Positions 28,001 through 40,800 of a stretch of DNA of 64,000 bases are shown here, one piece after another. Source of the stretch: Serilophus lunatus (taxonomy: Eukaryota; Chordata; Aves; Passeriformes; Eurylaimidae); assembly GCA_013399895.1 (NCBI GenBank), contig VXBA01000662.1, forward strand, positions 62,001 to 126,000, given 5' to 3'. The number at the start of each line of letters is the position of its first letter. Positions within the stretch are counted from its first letter, which is position 1. Under the pieces are notes generated by a model. That model had not been told where the DNA came from, searched no databases, and was given only the letters and a program-made list of their open reading frames with translations. The position numbers and the translations under genes were made by a program.

Positions 28001-31000
28001 CTGCCCTAGAAATACACAAAAATTGAAAAAGAAAGGCTGGCAATCCACTCCCTGTGGTTTTCTTGTGGGAAAAGGCTGATGCAGGCAAAATCATACAAAA
28101 TGCTTGTAAGTTCTTAGTGGTCTGCTCACAAACTTCTGTCCTGGAGGCAGGCTACTTTTAGACAATACTTGAGCAAAGCTTCCCAAGAAAGAAAACCAGC
28201 AACATGCAAACAAAGGGACAATTTCCAATAAAGTCTCCCAATACTGCTTTATGACAAGCTTAAAATTTGAAGGATTTGCCTCCTTTTCATTTGCTTAATT
28301 AAAATACAGTTAAGGAAGCTGAAGCAGGGTTGACACTGATCCTTCAGTCTGTGATGTGGCACTTCACAGGTCATAGTTATTTACTCACATGCATCAGCTT
28401 AACCATGTGCCAAGTGAACAGCCATCTCTTGGGCCTTCTTGGCCTCCAGTGAACTGTGAAGTGCTCTGGGCAGGAGGTAGAACCACAGTCATTTCTGCTG
28501 ACCAAAGAAGTGGTTCATCATAAAAATAGGTAATACACAAGAGCTAAATCCTTTTCTCTTCTGCATGATGAATTCACTCAGGAGCTCATCCTGCACACAA
28601 GTAGATATCCTTTTAGGTGTAATCTCAGAGCCTACTCTAGGTTGAAAACCATCATTCCTTTCACCTCTGGTTACCTCTGTTCCTCAGCTTTTGAACATAT
28701 GAACCCTGCAGTCATGAAGCCAAGAGTTAGGCAGCATTTCCCCAGGGGCTCCCAGTGGCATGTTGTTGATCAGTTACATGCTGTTTGCACGATAAACTGG
28801 AAAGCCCTAACCAGACAAATATTCACGAGATCACAAAAAACAGCTTTAGTAGACTAGATCAGAGACAGGCAGCCCAGCACCCTGTCTCCAAAGGTAGCCA
28901 AAGAAATATTTAGAGGTAAACTCAAGATGAGAGATGGCACAGAAGGATCACTACCTTGTCACACAGTCTTCCAGTCATCAGAAGCTTAGCAGCTTGCTGG
29001 GAAATGGAGACCATGGCATTTATCATGTACCAATAGATGTATTATCTCCATCCCTTTCAAACCATTCATCCCTCTGGCCTCCACGACATCTTTTGGCAAC
29101 GGCTTCAATAACACAACACTGATGCACCACAAAGAAAATCCTAGGGGTGAAAGTGGGGAGGAAGGGAGGGGGAAGAAATCATACTTAAAGAACAAACTGA
29201 AGAGGGATTGATAACAAGATACACATAGATAGACTGTAAGCCAACAAAAAGTTGGTAGAACAATGAAGGCATAAGAATGAGATTAATGACAAAAACACAT
29301 GTTTTGAGATAAAATCTGAGCAAGACAGTAAAGGAATTTTTGAAGAACTGTGCAAGAAAAAGTTATGAAAAGGCAAGGTCAACACCATAAAATACTCTTG
29401 CATGACTGTATGAAAAGAACTGATTTTTCAATTATTTTTAAAGGGAAGCAAAAAATTTGCTCCAAAGTATTGTGATCTGGTTATTCTCTTTGCATTCTAC
29501 AAGTTAACCTCAAAAAGTTACACTTTTTACCCCTGGTGTTTTTCAAATTGCATGAGATGCACGTTTTCTGCATAATTTGTCTGCACTAAACAGTTTAATC
29601 TATGCCAACTCAGTATCTTTGGGCTGGTTCTTTAATTATCATCCTACTATTGCAAAAAAAAAAAAAGGAGGGGACAATTGTTATGCAGTGATTCAGTGAC
29701 AAACACAGATTCAAGACACTAAGGTAGCTCCAATTGGTAAACTGAGCTCACAGCAAGAAAAAAACCCTCCAAAATTAAGTTAATGAAAAACGAGATTTTT
29801 CCATATTTAAACATTTTCTTCACGCAAAAATGGCTGGGGCCTCTTAAAAAAGAAAAGAAATTGTTACAAATATCCATCACATTTGCCAGTAAATGGATGG
29901 AAAAAAGAATCTTTCTTAATGGAAAAGACACTATTTTCTCATTTCCTTCCTCTTCCCTTTTTCATTTCTATTTCAACAGAAAGAAGAATAATGTCCTTAA
30001 AAAGTCCAAACCATAGCACTTTGGCTCTTTTTTAAAAAAAGCTAAAATGTTAATTTTTAAAAAAGACTGACAATAATTCTGAAACTCATCAATGCAACTC
30101 ATGACAAGTCATGCTTACACAATACCAAAGCCATTATTTACCAGAACTAATCAAAAGGACACCTTTCACATCCAAACCTGAGAAGTAGGAGGGTTACTTT
30201 CAAGCCAAATTGCATCTGCACTCTTCTGGTAGCTATTCCTATCTCAGACACCAAAATCACTGCAAGCTGGTGGGTCCTAGCACTTTCAGGAGAAGAGGAG
30301 GCAAGGAAGGGTCAAGCCCAGCCTTTGCCCTCCATCCACCTGCTACAGCAGGATTTGAAATAATTTTACATCTATGTTAGACAAGCTCAAGGCTGGTGCT
30401 TGGAAGGGGAGGGGATCATGCTGGACCCAATTCATCCCCAAGGAGGACTGGCCAAGGACAGGTCAAGAGATGACCTGTGGCAGGAACCCCGGCACCCAGA
30501 GCCTAAGAGCCTTTTGCTCCCTTCTTGGAGGTGTGGTTGAGATTAGGTTGGAGCACCACGGAAAGCCAACAGCAGCAAAATTACTGCAACTTTCTTTGTG
30601 AGCTTGTCCGCTCCCTCGAAACATTGCTAATGGGGTAACAAAGCATCTCACAACATTTTTTCAATTTCTTTAATGCCACCATTTACCACTCCTACCAAAA
30701 AAGGTACTGTATTTCTGCAATGCTGTACCAGTTACAACCAGAAGCTCAGTGGCAGCCTTACACCTTAACTTGCTCACACAGGGCTCCTGCACTCACTCAT
30801 TCATCCACCCAGGAATCTGTGCAGAAATGTTCCCACCTACTGCTCTCTGACTCACGTGTTTCACTAGTCCCACATTTCTCTCCCCTTCATCCTTGACAAA
30901 TGCTGAGTCCTGGTCTCAGCCTGCAGCCATATTTTCCCCCCCAATCTGGTTTACCACTGGTCTGTTCTCACCACGACCAAATAGAAACATGATTTGCCAT

Positions 31001-34000
31001 CTGAATTCCTCACTGCCACATACTTCAGAGGAGTCCACAAGCATCCACACTTGCCCTGGCACTCACCGTCCATCTCTCACCCATGACAGCTAGCAGTTCA
31101 TCAGTGTAAACCACAATGTCTATGAAGCCAAGCTAGCAGGCACACTATGAACATTGACTGGACTGTGGTGGACGTGACTGCTTTCTTAAAAGTTAAGAAA
31201 AGACCCAGAAACAAAGCCCTTAGAATGAAACCTCAGCATTTACGTAATCAGCAAACAGGAGGGTTAAATGGTAAAACCCAAGACAGTAAGGGTGCAACGT
31301 GGCACATAACCTCCCACACTCATCCACAAAAATGCGACCATCTCAGAATTACTTGATCAAATTACAAGCTGTTGCATAGCAGAACAGACAATGTTCCTCC
31401 ACTGAGGGATGGATTGTCTTCAATTGCTGCAGAAAGCCCACAGCAAAGAAACTCAGAGCTGAGAAAAACATCAGCATTAGTCCAAGAAATGGGAATGCAT
31501 TTTCATTTCCAGTCTTCTCAGGCAACTTTTGTCCATTGTCTGAGTGACTTCACAATATGGACAAAGTGACTATTCATAGGAGGAAGGACAGAAAGCCTAC
31601 CTAGCAGATGAGAGAAGAATGTGCTCCCCTGCAGAATATACCACCAAACGTAAAGGCATCTCTATAGCCTCCAAAGATGCCACGGCAAACACTGTGGGCA
31701 GGAGATGACAGGTTACCTTCACCTCAGTGACTCTGTGTCAAAAATCCTACCTTGTCATCCTCCCAAAAAAATAACTTTAAGGGAAAAGGTTCCTTTCTGC
31801 CCAAATTTGGGCTTTGCACTGAAATAGAGATTTCCTTGCTCTTCAGTTGACTGACTTGATCCCCTACTACCCTGCTCTCCAAGATGAGGAGTGATTCTGT
31901 ATCCTCTGCTGAGACCAACCATCAATACAGGTTCATCACCTGGCAACAGAAATGACCTGTCTGCTCTCCACCAAGCAGAGAAACATCCATTTCCCAGCCA
32001 AGTTCTAAAGCCAGACATCATCAGTTCAGTGTCTCATTTTCTGTTTCACTTTCACCGACCTAGAAATGATCTCCATGTACACTTGCCTCCTATGGACATG
32101 GGAGCAAGCTTAGGTACAGAAGACTGTTCTGCATATATGCAAATAAACTTTGTCCAATCCTTACTTTTCCTAGAAGAGAAAAAAACATATAGATCTCTAA
32201 ATGCGATATGAAATACTGTAAAGTGCATATTCCTGCATAATTGATGCATAACACACTGTATTTCAAATAATTTACTTAATGTGGGTAGGCACATATTTTT
32301 CTGGCAATCTCTGAATTTTGTTACTCTGTCCTCCACCCCTTTTGTTATTCCTGTCATCTTGTCACGTCCTCTTAACAGTCCAGGGCAGAGCTGCCTTCTC
32401 TGTTATGTATTGGTACAACGCCCAGCACAGACTTCTCGTTACGAACTTCAAGCCCTGCTGTAAAAGAAATAGCAATTAAATCCATGAATAAATAGATAAA
32501 TTTCTGAAGAGAATGTATAACTTACAGAGTGACACAAATTCACAAAAATGCTGGTTTCGTGTCAGTCAGCACTGCAGACATCAACTCCCTTGAGAACCTC
32601 CATATTTTATAGGGTTTTTTATGGTGCACTGAGACAGAAGAGAGAAGATGACAGCCTAAAGCCAGCTCCTAATCAAATGCAGATTTACCTACAGAGCACA
32701 GATCAATAATTGGCAAGTTACATTAGAAAACAGCTGGGGAAACAAAATAAGTCTCGGTGCTAATGAAACCTCAGCTCACCTGAATTTAAAATAAAACCCT
32801 TCCAGAAAAGACCCCACAGTTAACCATCATTTTTTATTACCGATATGTGGGACACTCCCTGCTACAAATTCCTGCTTCTCTGGGTGGAGACTGATCACTT
32901 CTGAGCCATTTCTTCACTGAGTCTGAACCACCCACATCTACCAGGAACATTTATTGTGATGAATAGACCTATTAATACCAGCTTCACCCCACCCTATACT
33001 GCTTCAGAGTATGGAAACTCAATGGATGTATCTGGTTTTGGTTAATATGCCATGACTCTCAAGTTTTACAATGGGAAGGCAAAGGAAACACATGATGTAT
33101 TTTATTGTAGTATTTTGGCACAGTCTCCATAAAATGGAAAATTCAACCTATCAGGAATGTAATTTATAGTTGTTGCTTACCAAACCTTTCATGCTTCTTC
33201 ACCTTTTTCCACAAAACAAAAAATCTACTCCTTCATTCTTCACCTCCTTACCAGGAGGAGCCAAGGTCCTCCCAAGCTCAAGTAAAAATCACATCCAGAA
33301 TGACAAGGGGCAGACAACAGTATGCAAGGCTTTGTATGGGAAATACTTTCAGGAGTAGTTTTGAATGTGGCATGGACTTGCTCTCACCTCACCTTTAAAA
33401 TCCTGGCCACACCTATGGACTCCAGAAAATCCTATGCAGAGGTCTCTCAGAAGAATCACACAGAAAAAGGCAATGGCTTAAATTGCTGGGAGCTACCTTA
33501 CAATTACAGCTCACAATTTATGGAGCAGAGAATATAAAAATGAGACAGGAAAACCATGGTAACAACAAAGCCAAGTCCAGGCAGCAGAAGTGGGGAAGAG
33601 ATTGAACTGCTCCAGTTATGAGGCAAAGGTCAGGCACCCCTGGTCTAAGAGGAGAGAAAGAAAATGCAACAGGCTTTCAAACCACATACACCTTGTATAA
33701 AGTCCAATTCCTCTGGAAAACCAAAGAGTGAATTTCTTCCTCCATAGAACAGCTGAGGCTGCTACAAGGTGGGAGTCCAACACCACTTTCAGCACTTCAC
33801 CAACATGGCTTTTGGACAGGGATGCCCAAAGTACAGGACCTCATGGGGGCTCTGTATGGAAATCCTCTCATCAAAGTTCCTTATCTGCTTTCAAGGTGCT
33901 AAAATAAAACTCCTCCCTATGTTTCCTGGCACCACAGAAGGTGCTTGAAGGCCACCTCTTCAGGGAACAAGGACTTTTAGGCAACATGTTCTAGAAGAAG

Positions 34001-34747
34001 CCTAATTTTCACCATTACTTGTATGACCAGGTTCCACCTCTCCCTCCCAGTGATGCAACTTCCTAACTGCTTTGGGAACTCTTGCTCCTCCAGGCAGGAA
34101 GCAGGGAACACTAAATGTGGGGAAGGGCAAGAGGAGCCATCACTGCTCCACTTACATTTCAGAGCCACAGGGACCAGCCAGGACCATGGAACAGGGCAGA
34201 AGCAGCATTGCAATGACTCCATTTTCTCTAGCACATCTGATAGTGTCATTAGCACAACTGGCTCCCAGCCACCACAATGAGAAAAAGAGCAACTGGATGC
34301 TCCTGAAGAATGATCGAATAAAAAAATTTAATGTCTGAAAAAACAGAATAGACTATCTGGCAGAACGACTGAGGTCCAGCCACATGTACCGACAGCATCA
34401 GCAAGAGCTGCTCAGCACTGCTGCAGTGGGCAGAAGCCTTGAGCTTAGGCTGGGTCCATTGCAGACCCTGTAAACAGTTTGGACCACTTTCTGGCAGAGC
34501 TCTTCAATTTATTTTAGACTGGCAGCACTCGGCAAAGGGAACTATTGGGAGGCCCATAAAAATGGAGTTTCTTCTCATAGTGTCAACTGGCGAAGCAGTC
34601 TTCACTTCCTGACCTCAGTCATTGTATAGTGCTACCGCCTGCTGTTACAGAAAGCTGCTGTGTGACAGTAAGCATGCTGACACCTAATTGTTAAATTCGA
34701 CCAAGTGTTTTAATTAAGGGAAGAGTGTCTTTAAAATAAACTCTTAT

Positions 34748-34828
34748 GTGGGCTTTGGCCCACATTCAGGAAAGCACTTAAGTATAAGCCTATTCAGGAA
34801 AGCACGTGCTTAAGTGCTTTCCTGAATG
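34748..34828. repeat. Fold-back (palindromic) element, MITE-like
   Basis: Two perfect 20-base arms, 34763-34782 and 34809-34828, are reverse complements around a 26-base loop; the arm contains ATTCAGGAAAGCACTTAAG. The loop holds a second copy of ATTCAGGAAAGCAC (34792-34805), and AAGCACGTGCTT at 34799-34810 is itself palindromic. Just outside, GTGGGC-TTTG-GCCCAC (34748-34763) forms another hairpin. GGGCC-type sequence recurs on the far side near 34850. This resembles old non-autonomous DNA transposons of amniotes, but the arms are unexpectedly intact. The family is not named. Confidence 0.6.
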
Positions 34829-34859
34829 CAGATATATTCCTGTCTTGGGGCCTTAAAAG

Positions 34860-37800
34860 TGCACTAAATAATAAAATTTATTGCAATTTTATTTCTCTAT
34901 TTTCTTGAAATATTTATTTAGCTGGCTTTTTATTAACAGTAGAATCACTTAAATTTTCTATCTATTTAGCAACCCTTACAGCTTGCTGATTGTATTCCAA
35001 GAGACAATCTGTTAATGCTGTTTCAGTTAAACCCTATGGTTTTTTCCCCTGTTATCATGAAACTGTCTCATTTTTTTTTTAAATATCCCAATTACACCAG
35101 TTACCCTTATACAGTGCACCTACTGGCCTCATACCACTCCAAATATTTTGCACTGAGTGGGAGATCTTTGAGTCAGTTCTTCATCATATACATAATAAGG
35201 CTGTAAAGTCCAACTATCTAAACCAACTCTCGTGTCTAAGGCATTTGCTGAACAATGATGTTCAGTCACCGCTTCTACAAATATTAATGCACATGTTGCT
35301 ATATCAGTATAAATATCACAAGTCAGACAAAAAAGTCAAATTTCAACACAAGCAGATCCTTCCCCTCCAACCAATACATAGTATCTGTGTTTTATGTCTT
35401 TCACAAGCTACCTCCAACATCTCTGCACTGCAAAGTTTAGATTTTCCTAACAGAAAGCTGACAGTGTTGAGCAGGAGGGGAAGACAGCATGAGCACAGCA
35501 GACATACATTCACATGAAAAACTGGGAGAAGTGTTGGAGGTATACTTTGTCTTACTTAACCACTACTCCTGCAGCTCCTGGAATGGGAACTTGAAACTCG
35601 GGAAAGGAGGACTGAGGTGTCAAATTTGTCAGTATTGCTAGAGCACAATGAAGAAGGAGATGATCATCATTTTTCCTGTGCTTGTTTGGCCCATAGTTAT
35701 ACTGTCTTAGTTCCAGATGACTTACATCAACAGTCTCAGCCTTTTTTCCTATGGCCCTGTGAAGTATCAGATATTGACCCCAGCTACAGAAAGAACCTCT
35801 GTGTCTCTTGTGGGGCAAGAGCCTTCTCAAACTCAGCTACTGAGCTATTAACTCTCTCACATGCCAAGGCTAAGACCAGTGAGGAAATTTTCCTCGAATC
35901 ACAGCAGCTGGAGAAGTTGGCATGGTTTGTCTTTTCTCTTCCCTCTGTTAACACTGAGGACAGTCCCCATCCCACCTGGGAACATCACCTAACAGCTGCT
36001 ACACTGCTTTGATGACCCAGATCACCACTGACATTGCTGATCTCTCCAGCTCCCAGCACATCTTCCCCAGGAGCTTACAGCTGAAGGTGCTCATTTTAAC
36101 TCCTTTGCTCCTACTATTTTTTCCAGGGCAGCTGCAAGGAGTCCTGTGACCTGTGAGACATGGGGAGAAACTGGAACAGATTTCTCTGAAGTTTGCTGGA
36201 CAAAATGCACTCAACTTCTTTGTTCACAATGGCTCCGAGGGTCCTTGCTAGTCCTGACGTAAATTTACCTTTCCTGTTCAGACTTTGGCTTCATGCGTAC
36301 ACTATTCCTAATGGAAGTACCAACTGTTGTACCTTAGCTTACTAACTCAAAGCACATAAAGAAAGGCCAAAGCAATGGAAAAACAGAACATTTAAGTGTA
36401 TTCATATAATCTGCATAATAAAAAAGAAGTTTTCAAAGGCTGGGAAAAAAATCCGTAGGATGAATTATCTGGCTACACAGAGAAGCAGGTGAAAATATAG
36501 GTGTCCCAACTATGACCAGCAAGTACATAATTAAGGGAACACCACATGAATACACACAATTTGTTCAGGTGGCAAGGTAAACAAAATAAGCTCAGGGAAA
36601 GAATGTGGCACCAGTAGAATGACTTCAAAATGAAGAAAAAGCTCATCAAGATGAATCATGCATCTCAGTCAAATAAAGGAAAAAGTTTGCTTGCTTTAAA
36701 CTCAATCATAACTGGTTTCCTCTCACCTTCCAAAAATGTATTTAAAAAGGAAAACTGTATTTATGGCTCAAGCTAAACCACAACCATTTTATTCATCTGT
36801 TGTTTCAGTTTTTCCTTAAGGCTTGCATTTAAAGGCAACACTAAGCAGCCTATTCTCAGCAGCCTTTTAACACACCCTGCATTTAACAAGAAAGAATAAA
36901 GATCATTACAATTAAGTTTTCTAGGAGACAACATTGCAAGAAAAGCATAGCTGCATCATTTCCTTAGACTTCTCTCCCAGGCACTGCTCAATAGAGATAG
37001 TTCACCCCTCACTCCAGTAGCTTCCTGGGAATGCACAGGGGGTTTCCTGGACAAAAAGGCTTTCAGAACAAATCTCCTGCCCTGTGAGCCTTGTCTCTTT
37101 CACACAGCTCCACTCCCACAGTAATGAGGCACCATTACTAGTGTTTATGTAAGTCTGAATCATGCAAACTAGGAAAGATGGAATAAGAGGTAAAATAATC
37201 AAAAGCTGCATCAGCAAGAGCTGTGGTTTCAGACTGCTGAAAGCGTTATTTTTAGAAAACTAGAATCTCTTAGTCACCATCCTTCAAATTAATTTGCCTG
37301 CACAGACAAGAGCCAGGACCCTCTCTCTGGTATAGTTCATTCCTTCTTCCCCAGTGTTTCTCCTCTCCTTTGTGCCCATGAACTCAGGTGTGTGTGGCCA
37401 GTCTAAGTGATTGGCTAGATATGACCCCCCTCGCTTATGACCAACTGCTGCATTTGCTACAGCACTGGTGGAGTCTTCCAAAATTTGCTTGTGATTGTAC
37501 CCAACATTTCAAGGGTTGGCTTTTTTTCAGTGTCTTCCATGGTTGTGCTTCATGTGAACTTCAGTCTCAGACAACCAAGGCAGCTTTCACAGTCCAGCTG
37601 CCTCAGAAAGCACTCTGATCTTTTTTTCCCCTCAAGTGTATCTTGGGTTTATTAAAACAGAAAGGGCATAAATAACGATAAGTGCCCTTAATGCCACATA
37701 TAGCGTCAGGCAAATACTCTGCAATGTGTGGTTTGAATTGCTGGGTAATTGACTTAAAATCTTGAATTGAAATCTAGGATGGCAGATCACATGCAATTCT

Positions 37801-40800
37801 GCTGAGGATTTCCCCCTTTTCTATCTTGTTTCTTTACATCCCAGTTAGCCTGAACACACCCACATGCTCAGGGCAGACCTGCCTGCAGCAGAGGGCAAGG
37901 CAAAACCAATGGACAGCTCTGGTACAGCGGCTCTGACACTGGGCACATGGCAGATAGAGGTAAGACAACAATAAGGAGAATCTCACCAAAAGACTGTAGC
38001 AGAGCATTGGGAAAGTAGCCTCAGCAACAATCTCTTGTCTGCACGACTTTCTGAAGTGACTTTTCTCACCTTATCTTTGGGAACCAACACTGACTTCAGG
38101 TAACTTCCCACAGGCAGGAGGACAATGGGACAAGAAAATGCATGACATGGAGACAAACCATGAATCCCAGGAAGGAGCATGAGCATCTCCTTCCAGGTCA
38201 CTATGACCTGGGCTTAGTACACAATCACTAACCTCAGCTGTGGTTTTGTTTTTATGTGCTAAGGGAAGGTTTTGCTGCCCTTGCTCCCCAAATAGCATCA
38301 GTGAAATGTCTAGGACTCTGCAGACTACAGCCTTTTCTCTAAGTAACTGCTGCCTCTGAATCTGGCAGAAGGCTGCACTTCCTGCAGGAGAAAAACATTA
38401 GAAAGCCACTGTTTGATATCAAAGCCTTCACAGTTTCTTAATAGACTTTCATATTTTTTGTAGCTTTGTAAAGTTTTAGAAAAGTTTGTTAATTTTAAAA
38501 TAATATGTTTATTTAACTATGATATTTCTCTCTCAACTGCTGAGAGGATCTGTAGTACAAATCCAGGTACAGCCCAAAGCCAAGAATACATATGTTGCTA
38601 GCTGGAAAATAAAGTGCCCTTGATTCCTAACTTTATTTTGGACAGTTAACTCAAAGTTATTAAAAGCCAAATTCAGTAGTGAGAAAATATATATAGCTTC
38701 AACTGTTTTGTGTGGGTTTAAAGTACTATTTGCTTTATGAGTAAGAGATTCAATAATGCATATATTTACATAAAAATAGTTTTGACATTTAGGTTAACTT
38801 CTTGCCAAGCTGGTGCAAAAATGGAAATGTAAAAAGCATAAGAACAGAAATAAGCCCCTATGCTTTAAGAATGCTATTTACAGGTAATTTTTTTTTCTTG
38901 GCAATAATACCTGAACGGTATGTTTTATAGCACTAGGCCTAGCCCTCTGAGTCAATTCAGTGTTTATGGAACATGCCAGACTGATAGTTTGAGATTTAAA
39001 CTCTCCGTGCCAGCATGTAGTTGAGCTGGGGTAGCGGCTAGGAGAGTTTCCAGAACCTGGGCCACTGATAGACCCTGGTCACACGTTGCAGACATGTCAA
39101 AATCCATGATGGCACTAATCCAGTATGCAGTAACATGAACACCCAATTATTTCTCAAGTCCCAAGAGGTTTCTGCAGAGGGTGTCACCAACACATGCTGC
39201 ACGAGAACATGGAGTGAAACACCTACCACAATTTAATGCTCCAGATGGCTAGAAAACGTCCAAAACACTCAAATTGAAGCTGTTTAAAAGACAAAGTCTA
39301 TCTCATATTAAAATGTAATATTACACAGCAGAGGTAGATTACGTGCCACTCTCAGGGCTTCTAGGCAGCTTTTCAAGGCCCCTGGGACAGGGACAAGTGG
39401 CAGAGAGCCAGGAGCTCACAAATGTGCCTTGCGACTGCAGAGAAGCCAGGGTGTCTGTCTTAATGTCACAACTTCCCAGCAACACATGTGCGACCAAGCT
39501 GGCCAAGGACCAAGCAAATCACCTGGAAAAAGCCGTCACAGGTACCAGCACAGCTTGGTCAGAAACAAACTGTCACTGTCTCAGCTGTCCTCAATGTACT
39601 ACATGTGTACAAGTGTGTCACATTGGAGGGTTCCCTAATAAGAACTCCTCTGATCAACCATATATGGCAATTAATATTCCGTCTCATTTGTTCTTCATTA
39701 TTTTCCATCTGAACTATCTAGCTCCTTTAGCCTTGTCCTTTGTCAAAGTGAAGGAGGAAAAAGATATCTCTTTAATACTCGGACAAGTGATGCACAATAC
39801 AATGTCAAGTGCACTACACTGTGGCAAGACATAGGAGTCCTCCTCTGCTAGCTCTGGGGATGACCACACAGCAGCTACTAAATAATGGATGAGATGGACA
39901 AAAGAGGTTGGAAACCATCTTTTCTACTACACTAACCTAGATGGTTCTTTACTTCTTTTTTCCCCCAGAGCAATTAGTCAGCTCAGGGATGTCAAAACAT
40001 ATAACCGGGTCACAAGACAAATTACAGTGTAAGTGCTGCTACTTTGCCAATGACCTAACAGGCTTGGCCCCAAGATTTGTAACGTTTGCAGACTCATGTT
40101 CCTCGTTCAGTATTGCAGTAGTTCTAAAGATATTTTAATTACAATGAAATGACAGGCAGACCTACCTGCATAGATCCTTTATATATATAAACAAATAGCA
40201 ACAAAGCCCAGATGACCAAACTGATGGTGTGAAAAAAAGAAACATAAAATATGTGTAACACGTATGTATTCATCAAGTCTTCGGTCCCTGAGTCAGACCT
40301 TTTTGCAAAAGTTCGTGACAACTGGCTCATCAATACTTAATCCTCTGACTGTTGCAACTGAATGGTCTGGCAACCAAGAAGCAATCTTTACATTCTAGTT
40401 ACGCTACTGCATCATAAACAGATGAAAATACTGTTTATAAACAGAAATAATTAATCAGAGCTGAGGATAGATTTGATCCCTGTTGCAGCCTCATATGTTA
40501 CATATTTTTTTCTGCTGTGATCTCACTAGCAATGCATCACCATTTTTAACCACTCTGAGCACTGATCCTACGTTCAGCAGCTGTGTTTGTTTACAGGGCT
40601 AGAAATTAGCACAGGACAAGTGGACTTCATCCAACTGAAATTTTATTTTGGCATTTTCCACTACACTTCACAATATATTGGTCCTCATAGACCAGTTATG
40701 TATTTGCCACTGATGCTGGCCAAGGAAAGTGCAAAAGCAAAGACAGTGCTCACTCATACTGCACAGGGATGCTTTTTATTTCTCCAAACATAGCCTCTCT

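Larger units (their letters stand above)
16454..34747. other. Intron segment, no gene recognised
   Basis: This is unique AT-rich DNA with a CR1 tail at 17211, a pyrimidine tract at 25000-25039, and A runs at 27899 and 29654. A slightly GC-richer patch at 22300-22650 has a 126-codon open frame with no recognisable product. No splice-flanked exon with a known motif was seen. Confidence 0.6.

Noticed and set aside
35190..35290. AAAGTCCAACTATCTAAACC considered as a CR1 tail
   Set aside because: Only a few bases match the CR1 3' UTR and no octamer is present.
35617..36012. 131-codon plus-strand open frame
   Set aside because: It begins with GTG, shows no motif, and overlaps minus-strand open frames of similar quality.
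39343..39834. 163-codon plus-strand open frame
   Set aside because: It begins with GTG, has no recognisable domain, and its length is within chance for 64 kb in six frames.
40170..40192. TATATATATA run considered as a promoter TATA box or microsatellite
   Set aside because: It is too short for a microsatellite and has no promoter context in AT-rich intron.
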